A stretch of 32,654 nt of DNA from Bradyrhizobium sp. NAS80.1 (GTDB lineage Bacteria > Pseudomonadota > Alphaproteobacteria > Rhizobiales > Xanthobacteraceae), in contig NZ_LGHL01000167.1 in NCBI RefSeq assembly GCF_001908205.1, positions 1 through 32,654 of the forward strand. Reading direction: 5' to 3'. Below, piece by piece: positions 1 to 8,661 of this stretch (position 1 is its first letter; the number at the start of each line of letters is the position of its first letter). Made by a program: the position numbers and the translations under genes. Under the pieces are notes generated by a model. The model was not told where the DNA came from. It ran no database searches and saw only the letters and a list, made by a program, of their open reading frames with translations.

Positions 1-138
1 ACCACCTTCCGCGCAGGTCAGCACTATCCGGGCTCTCAGAGCCAGCGCCTGCGCCGTCTTCCGCCGCATCGTCAGCGACGTCAGTTCGGCGCGCTCGTCG
101 TCGCTCAATATCAGGGGGGCAAGTTGCTGGATCGGCAT
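1..138 (-). CDS. IS630-family transposase, N-terminal fragment (runs off left edge)
   Basis: The minus strand from the ATG at 138 is open to the window edge, giving 46 residues. They begin MPIQQLAPLILSDDERAEL and continue through an Arg-rich helix (TMRRKTAQALALRARIVL). This resembles the N-terminal helix-turn-helix start of IS630-family transposases, where a motif like RARIVL followed by a small-residue turn is typical. The DDE catalytic part would lie outside the window. The gene points away from the diaminopropionate cluster, so the window holds the upstream end of the element. The family call rests on a short stretch; a related helix-turn-helix protein cannot be excluded. Confidence 0.6.
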   Translation of the reverse strand, partial: MPIQQLAPLILSDDERAELTSLTMRRKTAQALALRARIVLTCAEGG

Positions 139-230
139 TGGAGACTCCGTCGCTGTTTGCCTCCATCCTTGGCACAGCGACGCGAATCTACTGCGAATTT
201 ATGATTGCGAACTTGTGACTCAGGACACTA
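1..230 (-). mobile_element. Partial IS630-like insertion sequence, inner end
   Basis: The transposase start at 138 is preceded by a spacer carrying three similar hexamers on the minus strand: TTCGCG near 182-187, then TTCGCA at 192-197 and 206-211. These are possible transposase-binding subrepeats. A TA dinucleotide at 229-230 is a candidate target-site boundary, because IS630/Tc1-type elements insert at TA. The other end is outside the window, so the terminal inverted repeat and TA duplication cannot be checked; the boundary is inferred. Confidence 0.35.
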
Positions 231-268
231 GACGCGTTCACGCACCCCGTGGCGCTGCAAGGCCGAGG

Positions 269-1486
269 TCAGGTCGTCGTAAAGGGCATCCGGACCGGCA
301 TTGACACCTGCTCGGGCGACATCCCTGTCAACTTGGCGTATTGATCGGGATCGGTCGCGCCTTCCGTGCTGATGAGAAGCACCCGCGAATTCGGCCCGAG
401 GCCAAGTGCGCCTCTCATCTTTTCGTCATGGGCTGCGCGCATCAGTGCGGCCAGACCTACGGCGCCGCTCTCTCCGGCAACGATTGGGACGTCTGCGGCG
501 ACCGGGCTGGCGAGAATCTTCATCGCGTCGATGGCATCGTTTTCATCGACGGTCATGAACGCATCGCCGACTTTCGCCAGGATGCGCCATGCGACCAGCG
601 ATGCCTCGTAGCATTCGAGCATCGCCATGACGGTGGGAGCGCCGGCGTCGATCTTGACAGCTCTGCCGGACAGAGCGGCCTGGAGGACGCAGGCGGCTCG
701 TGCCGGCTCAACCACCGTAACGAACGGCCGCCGGTCGTGCAGGAGCAGGGCGAAGCGCGCCGCCAATGCGGCCGCAATTCCACCAACTCCCGCTTGAATG
801 AAGATATGGGTCGGAGGCGCCGGCATCTGGTCCATCAGTTCGCCGACCATCACGGTGTAGCCCTGCATGACCAGCGAAGGTATCCGCTCGTACCCCGGCC
901 ATGACGTGTCCGAAACGACGATCCAGCCGTTCTCGGCGGAGACGCGCGATGCTTCCGCAACGCTGTCGTCGTACGTTCCATCGACGCGGACGATACGAGC
1001 GCCCAGCCGCGAAATGGCGCGCTCGCGCTCGTCGCTCACGCCGGCATGCACGAATATGACGGCGTTCGCGCCCGTCAGTTTCGCGCCTTGCGCGACCGAT
1101 CGCCCATGATTCCCATCGGTTGCGCAGGCAACCGTGATCGTTCGCGCGATCTGACGGACATCCGGATCGCGCAAGGCGCGCGCGTCGAAAGAGCGGTTCA
1201 GGCGGCTGCTCGCCTGTTCCAGGACGAGCTTTTCGACCGCGTATGATCCCCCGAGCGCCTTGAAGCTTCCGAGTCCCAGTCGTGTGCTCTCGTCCTTGAC
1301 GAAGATGGCGCCGACTCCAAATCTGTCGGCAAGCGCCCGAAGTTCGTGCAATGGGGTCGGAACGTAATCGTCTCTCTTGCTCAGGAAAGCCAAGGCTTCG
1401 GCGGCAGCCTCATCGCTCAGACTTTGTCGATCCGACTCGTCGAGCGGCGTGCGATATTGAGGATCCCTGTTTAAAAGAAGCGTCAT
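269..1486 (-). CDS. dpaL: Diaminopropionate ammonia-lyase (PLP)
   Basis: 405 residues, the usual length for this fold-type II PLP enzyme. It splits 2,3-diaminopropionate into pyruvate and two ammonia through a 2-aminoacrylate intermediate. The PLP lysine is K76 in GLGSFKALGG, and the second catalytic acid matches D124 in ATDGNHGRSV. A glycine-rich phosphate loop (QAGVGGIAAA) and the late STEGATDP segment are present. The start at 1486 puts MTLLLNRDPQYR in front, a normal N-terminus for the family. It lies downstream of the Lrp-type regulator on the same strand, 164 nt apart. The last dozen residues (MPVRMPFTTT) look unlike the body of the protein, while another frame stays open to 228; see findings. 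Threonine dehydratase-like relatives are the alternative, but the SFKALGG context favours dpaL. Confidence 0.9.
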   Translation of the reverse strand: MTLLLNRDPQYRTPLDESDRQSLSDEAAAEALAFLSKRDDYVPTPLHELRALADRFGVGAIFVKDESTRLGLGSFKALGGSYAVEKLVLEQASSRLNRSFDARALRDPDVRQIARTITVACATDGNHGRSVAQGAKLTGANAVIFVHAGVSDERERAISRLGARIVRVDGTYDDSVAEASRVSAENGWIVVSDTSWPGYERIPSLVMQGYTVMVGELMDQMPAPPTHIFIQAGVGGIAAALAARFALLLHDRRPFVTVVEPARAACVLQAALSGRAVKIDAGAPTVMAMLECYEASLVAWRILAKVGDAFMTVDENDAIDAMKILASPVAADVPIVAGESGAVGLAALMRAAHDEKMRGALGLGPNSRVLLISTEGATDPDQYAKLTGMSPEQVSMPVRMPFTTT

Positions 1487-1650
1487 GGCGTCACCGTGAG
1501 TGCAAGGCTGAAAGCTGCTTAAACGGGTCGACCTCCAACCCGAATTGCCGTTTCGGCCCCTTTTAGCTCACCCATCATGCGCGTTTGGCTCGTTTTTCGA
1601 CGCCCCTGCGAGAAATTTGTGCAGCGCGTCGGTCCGAAGCAGGGAGGAGA

Positions 1651-2121
1651 TCAGCTCGATACGATCACCTCGCATCCTGTCTTGATGCGGCGCATGGAAA
1701 CGAAGGTTCGAAAATTCTTTACGTTTCCTCCTTCGAAGAACAGCTCGCGCGTCAGGTTGGTATATTCGTCCATGTCGCGGACATTCATGATCAGGACGAA
1801 ATCCACCTCGCCGGTGATGTAATAGCATTGCTGCACCTGAGGGCACTCGACGAACCGCTTGCGCATCTTGTCGAGCAGATCCAGCCGCTCGTTCTCGATG
1901 GTGACTTCCACGATGAGAGTCAGTGGCCGCCCGACGCGATCCTGATCGACGACGCTCACATCAGCTGCGATGACTTTCTCCTCGCGCAGGCGCTGGATGC
2001 GTCTCGCGACGGCCGCGACCGAGAGCCCGATCTTGTCCGCGATTTCCCTGTGAGGCCTTGTATTGTCCTTTTGCAAGTAACGAAGAATGCGGGCATCGGC
2101 TGCATCTATCGTCGCTGTCAT
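1651..2121 (-). CDS. Lrp/AsnC family transcriptional regulator
   Basis: 156 residues. The N-terminal winged helix-turn-helix (about 5-65) shows the family pattern DAADARILRYLQKDNTRP, then REIADKIGLSVAAVARRIQRL. A RAM ligand-binding domain follows (about 70-150), with a VQQCYYITGEVDFVL core. The open frame extends upstream to 2238, but the ATG at 2121 is preceded by AGGGGA at good spacing and gives the normal family length, so I chose it. It is read divergently from the RidA-MFS-GGT genes and sits upstream of dpaL, the usual place for a local amino-acid-responsive regulator. The 146-nt divergent spacer (2122-2267) is AT-rich near 2137-2180 and is the likely binding region; no clear operator was assigned. 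Confidence 0.9.
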   Translation of the reverse strand: MTATIDAADARILRYLQKDNTRPHREIADKIGLSVAAVARRIQRLREEKVIAADVSVVDQDRVGRPLTLIVEVTIENERLDLLDKMRKRFVECPQVQQCYYITGEVDFVLIMNVRDMDEYTNLTRELFFEGGNVKNFRTFVSMRRIKTGCEVIVSS

Positions 2122-2267
2122 ATGTGCTCCCCTGAGAAATATTTGCGTAAAGCACATCAAATTAGCGCCCAATTCGCAAGTGCCGCGACGTAGTTTCTCG
2201 CGAATGGCCGGGGTCGCGCGACGCGTGCCCGACCTCAACGAGGCGAGGGCAAGGTGGGGGGCTTCTC

Positions 2268-2660
2268 ATGACAATTATCAAGCGGCACATTCTGGACGGT
2301 TTCCCAAAATCGATGTCTCCAAGCAGCCATGCCGTCGAAGCGGACGGCTTTGTTTTTCTCACCGGACAGTTCGGTCGCAATCTCGAAGCTCCGGACGAGC
2401 CGCTCGCCGCCGGCATCGAAGCGCAGACGGAGCGCACGCTTCAGAACATGGAACGGGTGCTGGCCTCGCTGGGAATGACCTTGCGTCACGTGGTGAGCGT
2501 TCGCGTGTTCCTGACCAACTTCAAGCGGGACTATGACGGGCTGAACGCCGTCTACGGCCGGTTCTTTGCCGAAGGAGAGCGGCCGGTCAGAACATGTGTC
2601 GGTGTCACCGACCTGGTTCGCGATGCGCTCGTCGAAATTGATTGTATTGCCAAGCGATAG
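2268..2660 (+). CDS. RidA family (YjgF/YER057c/UK114) enamine/imine deaminase
   Basis: 130 residues, the full length of this trimeric cytoplasmic family. RidA proteins hydrolyse reactive enamines such as 2-aminoacrylate to the keto acid and ammonia. Family features visible are VFLTGQFGR in the first third, the central helix with MERVLASLGMTLRHVVSVRVFLTN, and the C-terminal PVRTCVGVTDL, which carries the conserved substrate-binding arginine, followed by VEIDCIA. It is the first gene of a rightward run with the MFS gene (10-nt gap), facing the Lrp gene. Because diaminopropionate ammonia-lyase forms 2-aminoacrylate, the pairing makes chemical sense. The protein is not necessarily the housekeeping RidA; cluster-specific paralogues are common. 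Confidence 0.9.
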   Translation: MTIIKRHILDGFPKSMSPSSHAVEADGFVFLTGQFGRNLEAPDEPLAAGIEAQTERTLQNMERVLASLGMTLRHVVSVRVFLTNFKRDYDGLNAVYGRFFAEGERPVRTCVGVTDLVRDALVEIDCIAKR

Positions 2661-2670
2661 GGGGGAAACC

Positions 2671-4041
2671 ATGCAGGAGACCCGACACACCGCGGCGGCG
2701 CGACTGGACCGACTTCCGCCCACCAATTTTCATCGGCGTCTGTTCGGGCTGGTTGCCGGCGGACTGTTTACTGACAATTTCGATATTTATGTAGCGGGAG
2801 CCGTCCTCGGTCAGTTGCTGGCGATCGGCTTCTCCGATCTGGCTCAGAATGCGACGTTCGTATCGGCGACGTTCGCGGGCATGCTCATCGGTACGATCGG
2901 GTCGGGGATCATAGCCGACCGATACGGTCGCAGATTGACATTCCAGTTCAACCTCGCGGTGTTCGGTGTGGCGACGCTGGCCTGCGCCGCTGCGCCGGAT
3001 ATCTTCTATCTCACGATCTTCCGTTTCGTCGCAGGCGTCGGCCTCGGCGCCGAGCTGACCGTCGGTTACAGCACGCTCTCCGAATTCACGCCACCCGCCC
3101 GTCGCGGACGCTGGCAGGCGCTTTTGTCGATGATGTCCAGCTTCGGTCTGCTCGCGTCGACCATGATGAGCTGGGCGTTGATTCCAGTATTCGGCTGGCG
3201 GGTGATGTTCGTGATCCCAGGCGTTTGCGCCCTGGGTTTGTTGTGGCTCCGCAAATCGTTGCCGGAATCTCCACGCTGGCTGGAAGCGCACAACCGTTTC
3301 GATGAGGCGGATCGTATTGTCACCGCAATCGAACGCAAGGTCATCGAGGAGGGCGGTGAGCTTCAGGCTCCAGCGACGACGCAGGCAGCCAAGAGTGAAA
3401 GCCTGTGGCAGGCGAGGCTCATCCGTCCTCTTGTTCTCGGCACGATTCTGCAGGTAGCGATGTTCGCGGCGCTGTATGGTCTCGTGAACTGGATCCCGTC
3501 GTTCCTGCTGAAGCAGGGGATGCCGATCAACCAGTCGCTCGGGTTGTCGGCGCTCATGTCGTTTGGCGGACCGGTTGGTGCTTTCGTTGCGTTCGCAATC
3601 ATCGATCGGATCGGTCGTCGGCCGGCGGTCATAGTCGGCTCGGTTCTTGCGGCTGCGCTCTCGGTGCTCTTTGGTCAGGCGACAAGCCAGGTCGGTGCGG
3701 TGATCTGCGGATTCGTGCTGTTCAGTCTCGTCTACTTTCTCCTTGCAACGATACAGGCAGTCTATCTGCCCGAGTTGTTTCCCACCGCGGTTCGGGTCCG
3801 CTGCAACGCGATTTGCATCGGGATTGCGCGGCTGACCACCTTGGTGACGCCTTTCCTGATCGTCTCCGTGTTCAATGCCTTTGGTATCTCGGGCGTGGTT
3901 ACGGCGATCGGAGCGCTTCTGGTCGTTCAGGCGGCGTCGATGGCCCTGTTGGGGCGTGAGACGCGTGGAATTCCTCTCGAGCAGATATTCGAAGAGCCGT
4001 CGAGGGAGCCCCAGCTCAAGTCGACGACCGTGGTCTCGTAG
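2671..4041 (+). CDS. MFS transporter, AAHS/sugar-porter-like
   Basis: 456 residues with about twelve hydrophobic segments. MFS motif A appears as IADRYGRRL near residues 81-90 after TM2 and again as DRIGRRPAV after TM8. PESPRWL follows TM6, as in the aromatic-acid/H+ symporter and sugar-porter branches, and TM1 has DNFDIY. The open frame reaches back to 2566 inside ridA, but the ATG at 2671 has GGGGGAAACC directly before it and starts just after the ridA stop, so it is the better start. The gene is probably cotranscribed with ridA and the glutamyltransferase and would import the substrate of the cluster. The substrate cannot be read from the sequence; a small organic acid or amino-acid derivative is likely from context. 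Confidence 0.88.
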   Translation: MQETRHTAAARLDRLPPTNFHRRLFGLVAGGLFTDNFDIYVAGAVLGQLLAIGFSDLAQNATFVSATFAGMLIGTIGSGIIADRYGRRLTFQFNLAVFGVATLACAAAPDIFYLTIFRFVAGVGLGAELTVGYSTLSEFTPPARRGRWQALLSMMSSFGLLASTMMSWALIPVFGWRVMFVIPGVCALGLLWLRKSLPESPRWLEAHNRFDEADRIVTAIERKVIEEGGELQAPATTQAAKSESLWQARLIRPLVLGTILQVAMFAALYGLVNWIPSFLLKQGMPINQSLGLSALMSFGGPVGAFVAFAIIDRIGRRPAVIVGSVLAAALSVLFGQATSQVGAVICGFVLFSLVYFLLATIQAVYLPELFPTAVRVRCNAICIGIARLTTLVTPFLIVSVFNAFGISGVVTAIGALLVVQAASMALLGRETRGIPLEQIFEEPSREPQLKSTTVVS

Positions 4042-4071
4042 GTGCAAGTGCTGGTATACGGATAACCGAAC

Positions 4072-5660
4072 ATGAGGGACTTTCAACGTCCTGGCCGCTC
4101 CGAAGTCCATGGATTCCGGAGCATGGTTGCCACCTCGCACCCCCTCGCTTCCCTGGCCGCTCTGGACGCACTCCGGGAGGGAGGCAACGCGATCGACGGC
4201 GCGATTGCCGCTGCGGCCGTTCTCGCGGTCGTCGAGCCGAGCCAAACCGGGATAGGCGCGGATTGCTTTGCTCTTCTAAAGAAGCCGGGACATGCTGTTG
4301 TTGCAATGAATGGCTCGGGATGGGCTCCAAGGGGTGCTTCCGCGACCTTGTTCGCAGATCGGGGCATCGATCAGATCGATCCGGGTGCTCCGGAGGCGGT
4401 GACGGTCCCGGGCGCCGTCCGCGCATGGGGGCGATTGGCGAACGACTATGGCAGGTTGGAATGGGCACGACTGCTCGCACCGGCCATTACGCTGGCGGAG
4501 AGAGGCTATGCCGTCTCACCGAGGCTGGCGCGGGACTGGAGCCGGCAGATCGCCAAGCTAAGCCGACACCCGGCGTGCCGCGAGATCTTTCTCCCTCAAG
4601 GAAGCTCGCCCGCAGCCGGCGAACGGCATGTGCAGCGGGCGCTCGCCCGGACATTGAGGGCTATCGCTCAAGAGGGAGCCGATTGCTTCTACGAGGGATG
4701 GATTGCCGATGACATCGTGCAGACGCCGCACAGATGGATGGCGTGCACGCACCGGATGACTTTGCTTCCTGGACTCCGGTCTATGAACAGCCGATCTCCA
4801 GTGAATATCGAGACTATGAGTTGTGGGAATGCCGACCGAACGGGCAGGGAGTGACCGCCCTGCAGATGGCGATGCTGCTCGACGGCGAGCCACGCGGAAA
4901 GTACGAGGCAATGTCGGTGCAGCGATTTCACTTGCTAGCTGAAGTTGCCCGCGCCGCCTATGCCGATAGGGACGCGTTGGTCGCGGACCCCGCGTCCACC
5001 GGAGAGATCGCGAACAGGTTGCTCGCCAGGGACAGGATACAGGCAATTGCGAGCCGCATCGACATGTCGAAGCGCAATGACGAGTGGGCCCTTCCTTGTC
5101 CGACGCCGGAGCATCGCGATACGACCTATATCTCCGTCGTGGACGAAGACCGCTTCGCCGTATCGCTGATCAACTCGATCTTCGACGATTTCGGAAGCGG
5201 AATAGTTGCCGCCCGGAGCGGAGTGCTGCTTCACAACAGGGGCTGTGGCTTTTCCGTCGCCAGCGATCATCCGAACGTCATTCGCGGACGAAAGCGACCG
5301 CTACACACGATTATTCCGGCGCTGCTGACGCGCGACAATGAGACGGCGATGTCATTCGGTGTCACGGGTGGGCATTTCCAGCCAATGGGGCAGATGCTCC
5401 TGCTCTCTAATGTGCTCGATTACGGCATGACGGTTCAGGAGGCGATCGACTTCCCGCGAATCTTTGCTCGTGGGGTCGACCTGGAATTGGAACATACCGT
5501 TCCGGTAGCAGTGATGGACGGGTTGGCGAGGCTGGGACACACGCCCCGCTGGGCGGAAAACCCGATCGGAACTGCTCAGGCTATTTGGCTCGACCACGAC
5601 CGCGGCGGATTGATTGGTGCTGCCGATGGTCGTCGGGATGGCATCGCGCTAGGAACCTGA
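4072..5660 (+). pseudogene. Gamma-glutamyltransferase (Ntn hydrolase), broken by a frameshift near 4725
   Basis: Two adjoining frames together make one glutamyltransferase of about 530 residues. The first part (4072 to about 4725) carries the family start (VATSHPLASLAALDAL, then GGNAIDGAIAAAAVLAVVEP) and runs to GWIADDIVQT. The frame then moves by one base, and the rest continues as MDGVHAPDDFASW to the stop at 5660. The autoprocessing and nucleophile threonine region is DTTYISVVD, and a late glycine-rich segment (FGVTGGHFQPMG) is present. One base appears to be lost around 4725-4730. No signal peptide is visible, so a cytoplasmic enzyme acting on gamma-glutamyl amides is more likely than a periplasmic one. 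The gene ends in ALGT, a normal family ending. It could be a true pseudogene or a sequencing error; the rest of the reading frame is intact. Confidence 0.85.
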
Positions 5661-5790
5661 ATCTGGCCGGCAATGGCGGCGCTGGCTTCGCCATCTCGCG
5701 AACCTTTGGTGGGGCCAGTTACTGCGCCGCAATCAGGCTCGTCGCCGACCTCATAGCTTTCTGACCGCAACGCGGGCTAAAAGTAAGCGT

Positions 5791-8046
5791 CTAGTTTGCC
5801 CTCATTCCGCCGTTCAGCGCCTTGCGTATCATCGCGGCGAGCTGGTTGCGGCGATAGGGTTTTGCCAGCAGCAGCACACCGTCGTCGAGCTTGCCGTGGT
5901 GGACGATGGCGCTGTCGGTGTAGCCGGAGGTGTAGAGCACCTTCAGGCCCGGTCGCCGCTTCGCCACCACTTCGGCGAGCTCGCGCCCGCTCATGCCGCC
6001 GGGGATGACCACGTCGGTGAAGAGCAGGTCGAAGCCCTGGCCGGCCTCGATCAATTGCAGCGCGGAGCGGCTGTCGGCGGCGGCGACCGTCTTGTAGCCG
6101 AGGCTCTGGAGCTGTGCGGTGACGAAGTTGCGCACCAGCGTGTCGTCCTCGACCACGAAAATGGTCTCGGCGCCGCCTTCGGCCTGCGGCGTCGGAGTGG
6201 CGGCCGCTTCGGTCATGCCTTCGCCCGGCGGGAGATAGAGCTTGATCGTGGTGCCGTGGCCTTCCTCGCTGTAGATCTTGATGTGGCCGCCGGACTGCTT
6301 GACGAAGCCGTAGACCATGGAGAGGCCGAGACCGGATCCCTTGCCGACTTCCTTGGTGGTGAAAAACGGCTCGAATGCCTTCTGCCGGATCTCGGGCGAC
6401 ATGCCGGTGCCGCTGTCGCTGACCGCGAGCATCACGTAAGGGCCGGGCGCCACGTCCGGATTGGCCTGCGCATAGGCCTCGTCGAGCACGAGGCGTTGGG
6501 TCTCCAGCAACAGCTTGCCGCCGTTCGGCATGGCGTCGCGGGCGTTGATCGCCATGTTGAGCACCGCGTTGGTGAGCCGGGACGGGTCGATGTGCGAGGT
6601 CATCGGGCCCTGTTCCAGCACGGTCTCGATCTGGATCTGCTCGCCGAGGGTGGGGCGCAGCAGCTTGGCGATATCGGTGATCGCGGCGTTGATCTCGACA
6701 TTGCGCGGTTGGAGCGGCTGCCGTCGCGCAAACGCGAGCAGATGCTGGATCAGCTCGGCGCAACGCTCGGCGGCATCGTCGATCAGGCGCGCGACGCGCT
6801 GCAGATCCGGCTGCTGCTTCAGGCTCGCAACCAGCGTCTCCGTGTTGCCGGAGATCACCGTGAGCATGTTGTTGAAGTCGTGCGCGACGCCGCCGGTCAG
6901 CTTGCCGATCGCGTCCAGCTTCTGCGACTGGTGCAATTGCCGCTCGGTCTCGCGCGAATGCGTTGCGTCGTGATAGACCAGCACGGCGCCGGAGATATTG
7001 CCTTGCCCGTCACGCATCGGCCGGCCGCTGATCATCAGATGGCGCGGTGGATTGCCGCTGTGCGGCCGGACGATCATCTCCAGCTCTTCGAAGTGCTCGC
7101 CGCGCAGGACGCGTGCCGACGGCATTTCGTCGGCCTCGATCGGCGTCACGCCGTCGCCGTGAAACACGTCGGACAGCGCGCGCAGGTTGAGCACGTTCAT
7201 GCCGGTCCGGTGCAGCAGCATGCGCTCCGCCGCCGGATTGGAGAGCAGCACGTCGCCATTGTCGTCGATGACCAGCACCGCCTCCGCCATGCTGTGGAAT
7301 GTGCTCTGGAGCACGTTGACCGACAGGCGAAGCTCGTCATGCGCGTTGACGAGATGCTCGGTGCGCTCGGCAACCGCCGCCTCGAGCGCCTCCTTGGCGG
7401 CCGTGGTTTCCAGCAGTGTGCTCTTGAGCGCGACCTGGGTGCGCTGGCTCTCGCGCAGCAGCATCAGGACCAGCAGCAGGATGACCAGCGCGCCGACGAT
7501 GTCGATGCCGAGCAGCACGATGCCGGTCCGGCGCGAGTCCGCTTCGCGGTCGGCAAGCAGCTTCTCTTCGCCGGCGGCCAGCTGATCGAGATTGGCCGTG
7601 AGCGCATCCATCAGGCCGCGGCCCTCGGCGCGGCCGACCAGCGCCTGGACGCCGGGCCCATCGCCGTCGGCGCGCAGGCGCAGCGCTTCGGCTGCAACAT
7701 CCAGTCGTCGCAGGATCAGCGGTTCGGTGGCCGCCAGCAGTTGCTCCTGATCGGCACTGTCGCGGACCGCGAGCCTGAGCTCGGCGAGCGCCGGCGCGAT
7801 CCGGCTCTTCGCCGCCTGGAATTCGTCGAGAAATCCGGCCGTCTGGTAGATTTCATAACCACGCGCTGCGCTCTCGGCGCGGCGGACCCAGAGGCGCACG
7901 TCCGAAATCTTCTTCAGCACCTCGACGGTGTGGTTGACCCAGGCGGAATCCGACCGCGACTTGACGTCGAGTCCGATCGAGGCTGCGGTGATGATCAGGA
8001 GGATGGCAAGTCCAGCACCGAGAATGACGCGCTGCGTTGGGATCAA
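5791..8046 (-). CDS. Hybrid sensor histidine kinase: CHASE3-PAS-HisKA-HATPase-REC
   Basis: About 751 residues from a TTG start at 8046. TM1 lies near 5-27 and TM2 near 175-197, flanking a periplasmic four-helix CHASE3 sensor (RRAESAARGYEIYQT). A PAS domain (about 245-367) follows, then an H-box with the phosphorylated histidine at about 389 (GGVAHDFNNML). The ATPase has NMAINARDAMP, DSGTGM and GKGSGLGLSMVYGF. A C-terminal receiver begins IFVVEDD and has phosphoacceptor context FTDVVIPGG. The open frame reaches 8100, overlapping the upstream regulator by 58 nt; the TTG at 8046 overlaps its TGA stop by 4 nt and begins MIPTQRVILGAG, so it is preferred. The ligand is unknown. Confidence 0.85.
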   Translation of the reverse strand: MIPTQRVILGAGLAILLIITAASIGLDVKSRSDSAWVNHTVEVLKKISDVRLWVRRAESAARGYEIYQTAGFLDEFQAAKSRIAPALAELRLAVRDSADQEQLLAATEPLILRRLDVAAEALRLRADGDGPGVQALVGRAEGRGLMDALTANLDQLAAGEEKLLADREADSRRTGIVLLGIDIVGALVILLLVLMLLRESQRTQVALKSTLLETTAAKEALEAAVAERTEHLVNAHDELRLSVNVLQSTFHSMAEAVLVIDDNGDVLLSNPAAERMLLHRTGMNVLNLRALSDVFHGDGVTPIEADEMPSARVLRGEHFEELEMIVRPHSGNPPRHLMISGRPMRDGQGNISGAVLVYHDATHSRETERQLHQSQKLDAIGKLTGGVAHDFNNMLTVISGNTETLVASLKQQPDLQRVARLIDDAAERCAELIQHLLAFARRQPLQPRNVEINAAITDIAKLLRPTLGEQIQIETVLEQGPMTSHIDPSRLTNAVLNMAINARDAMPNGGKLLLETQRLVLDEAYAQANPDVAPGPYVMLAVSDSGTGMSPEIRQKAFEPFFTTKEVGKGSGLGLSMVYGFVKQSGGHIKIYSEEGHGTTIKLYLPPGEGMTEAAATPTPQAEGGAETIFVVEDDTLVRNFVTAQLQSLGYKTVAAADSRSALQLIEAGQGFDLLFTDVVIPGGMSGRELAEVVAKRRPGLKVLYTSGYTDSAIVHHGKLDDGVLLLAKPYRRNQLAAMIRKALNGGMRAN

Positions 8047-8465
8047 GGTGCTTCTTTCTTGTCCTTCGGCTGTGTGCTCTCGGCGGAGCCGCCGAGGCAT
8101 TCCCGGATCGTGGTCAGCAGCACGTCCGGCGTGAACGGCTTGCGCAGGCAGCGCGTCGCGCCGAGTTCCAGCGCCATGCGGAGGAAATCGGGAGAGGGCG
8201 AGGCGGATGAGGCGAAGGCATAGCCGGACATCGCAATCAGCGGGATCGCCGGCGCGCGCTCGTGAAAAATGCGGATGGATTCGAAGCCGCGCATGTGCGG
8301 CATGAAGATGTCGACGAGCATCACGTCAAACATCTGCGTTTCGAGCGCAGCAAGCCCCGTTTCTCCGCCGTCGGCCATCGTGACGTCGAAGCCCTGACGT
8401 TGGAGGAGGACCTCGATGGTCGCGCCGACCATCGGATCGTCATCTACCACGAGGATACGCGGCAT
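8043..8465 (-). CDS. Single-domain response regulator (CheY-like receiver)
   Basis: 140 residues, almost all one receiver domain. The acidic pocket is VVDDDP at 6-11, the phosphoacceptor aspartate is in VMLVDIFMPHMRG near residue 52, the switch residue sits in IAMSGY, and the conserved lysine is in LRKPF. No output domain is present, so it acts by phosphotransfer or protein contact. The ATG at 8465 has GGGA upstream. It is the first gene of a two-gene operon with the hybrid kinase, whose TTG start overlaps its TGA stop, indicating translational coupling. It could shuttle phosphate to or from the kinase receiver. Confidence 0.88.
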   Translation of the reverse strand: MPRILVVDDDPMVGATIEVLLQRQGFDVTMADGGETGLAALETQMFDVMLVDIFMPHMRGFESIRIFHERAPAIPLIAMSGYAFASSASPSPDFLRMALELGATRCLRKPFTPDVLLTTIRECLGGSAESTQPKDKKEAP

Positions 8466-8507
8466 AACATTTCCCAGCAGATCGATCGAAGTCCCATACC
8501 CATGGCT

Positions 8508-8535
8508 GATATAGGCGAATCGTGGAGTGGGTCAA
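8508..8535 (-). promoter_or_regulatory. Putative housekeeping promoter of the regulator-kinase operon
   Basis: On the minus strand TTGACC (8535-8530) is followed after 16 bases by TATATC (8513-8508). This is a good vegetative sigma match for an alphaproteobacterium and lies about 45 nt before the regulator ATG at 8465. It is a consensus match only. Confidence 0.4.
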
Positions 8536-8661
8536 TTTGGGATTGGATCAATGTAGATATGCACGGTGTGGTGAATAGAGGTCCGCTCGCGCGCGTGTAC
8601 ACAACGTCGCACGCGATGCGCGTGTGACGCGCGAAACGAGCGACGAATGCGCGACAAACGA

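Noticed and set aside
2605..4245. Long minus-strand open frame (about 546 codons)
   Set aside because: Antisense to the MFS gene; composition is Arg/Glu/Asp-rich and shows no membrane or domain pattern.
5896..8223. Very long plus-strand open frame (about 775 codons)
   Set aside because: It lies opposite the hybrid histidine kinase, whose domains are complete; the frame is a GC-rich shadow with no recognisable fold.
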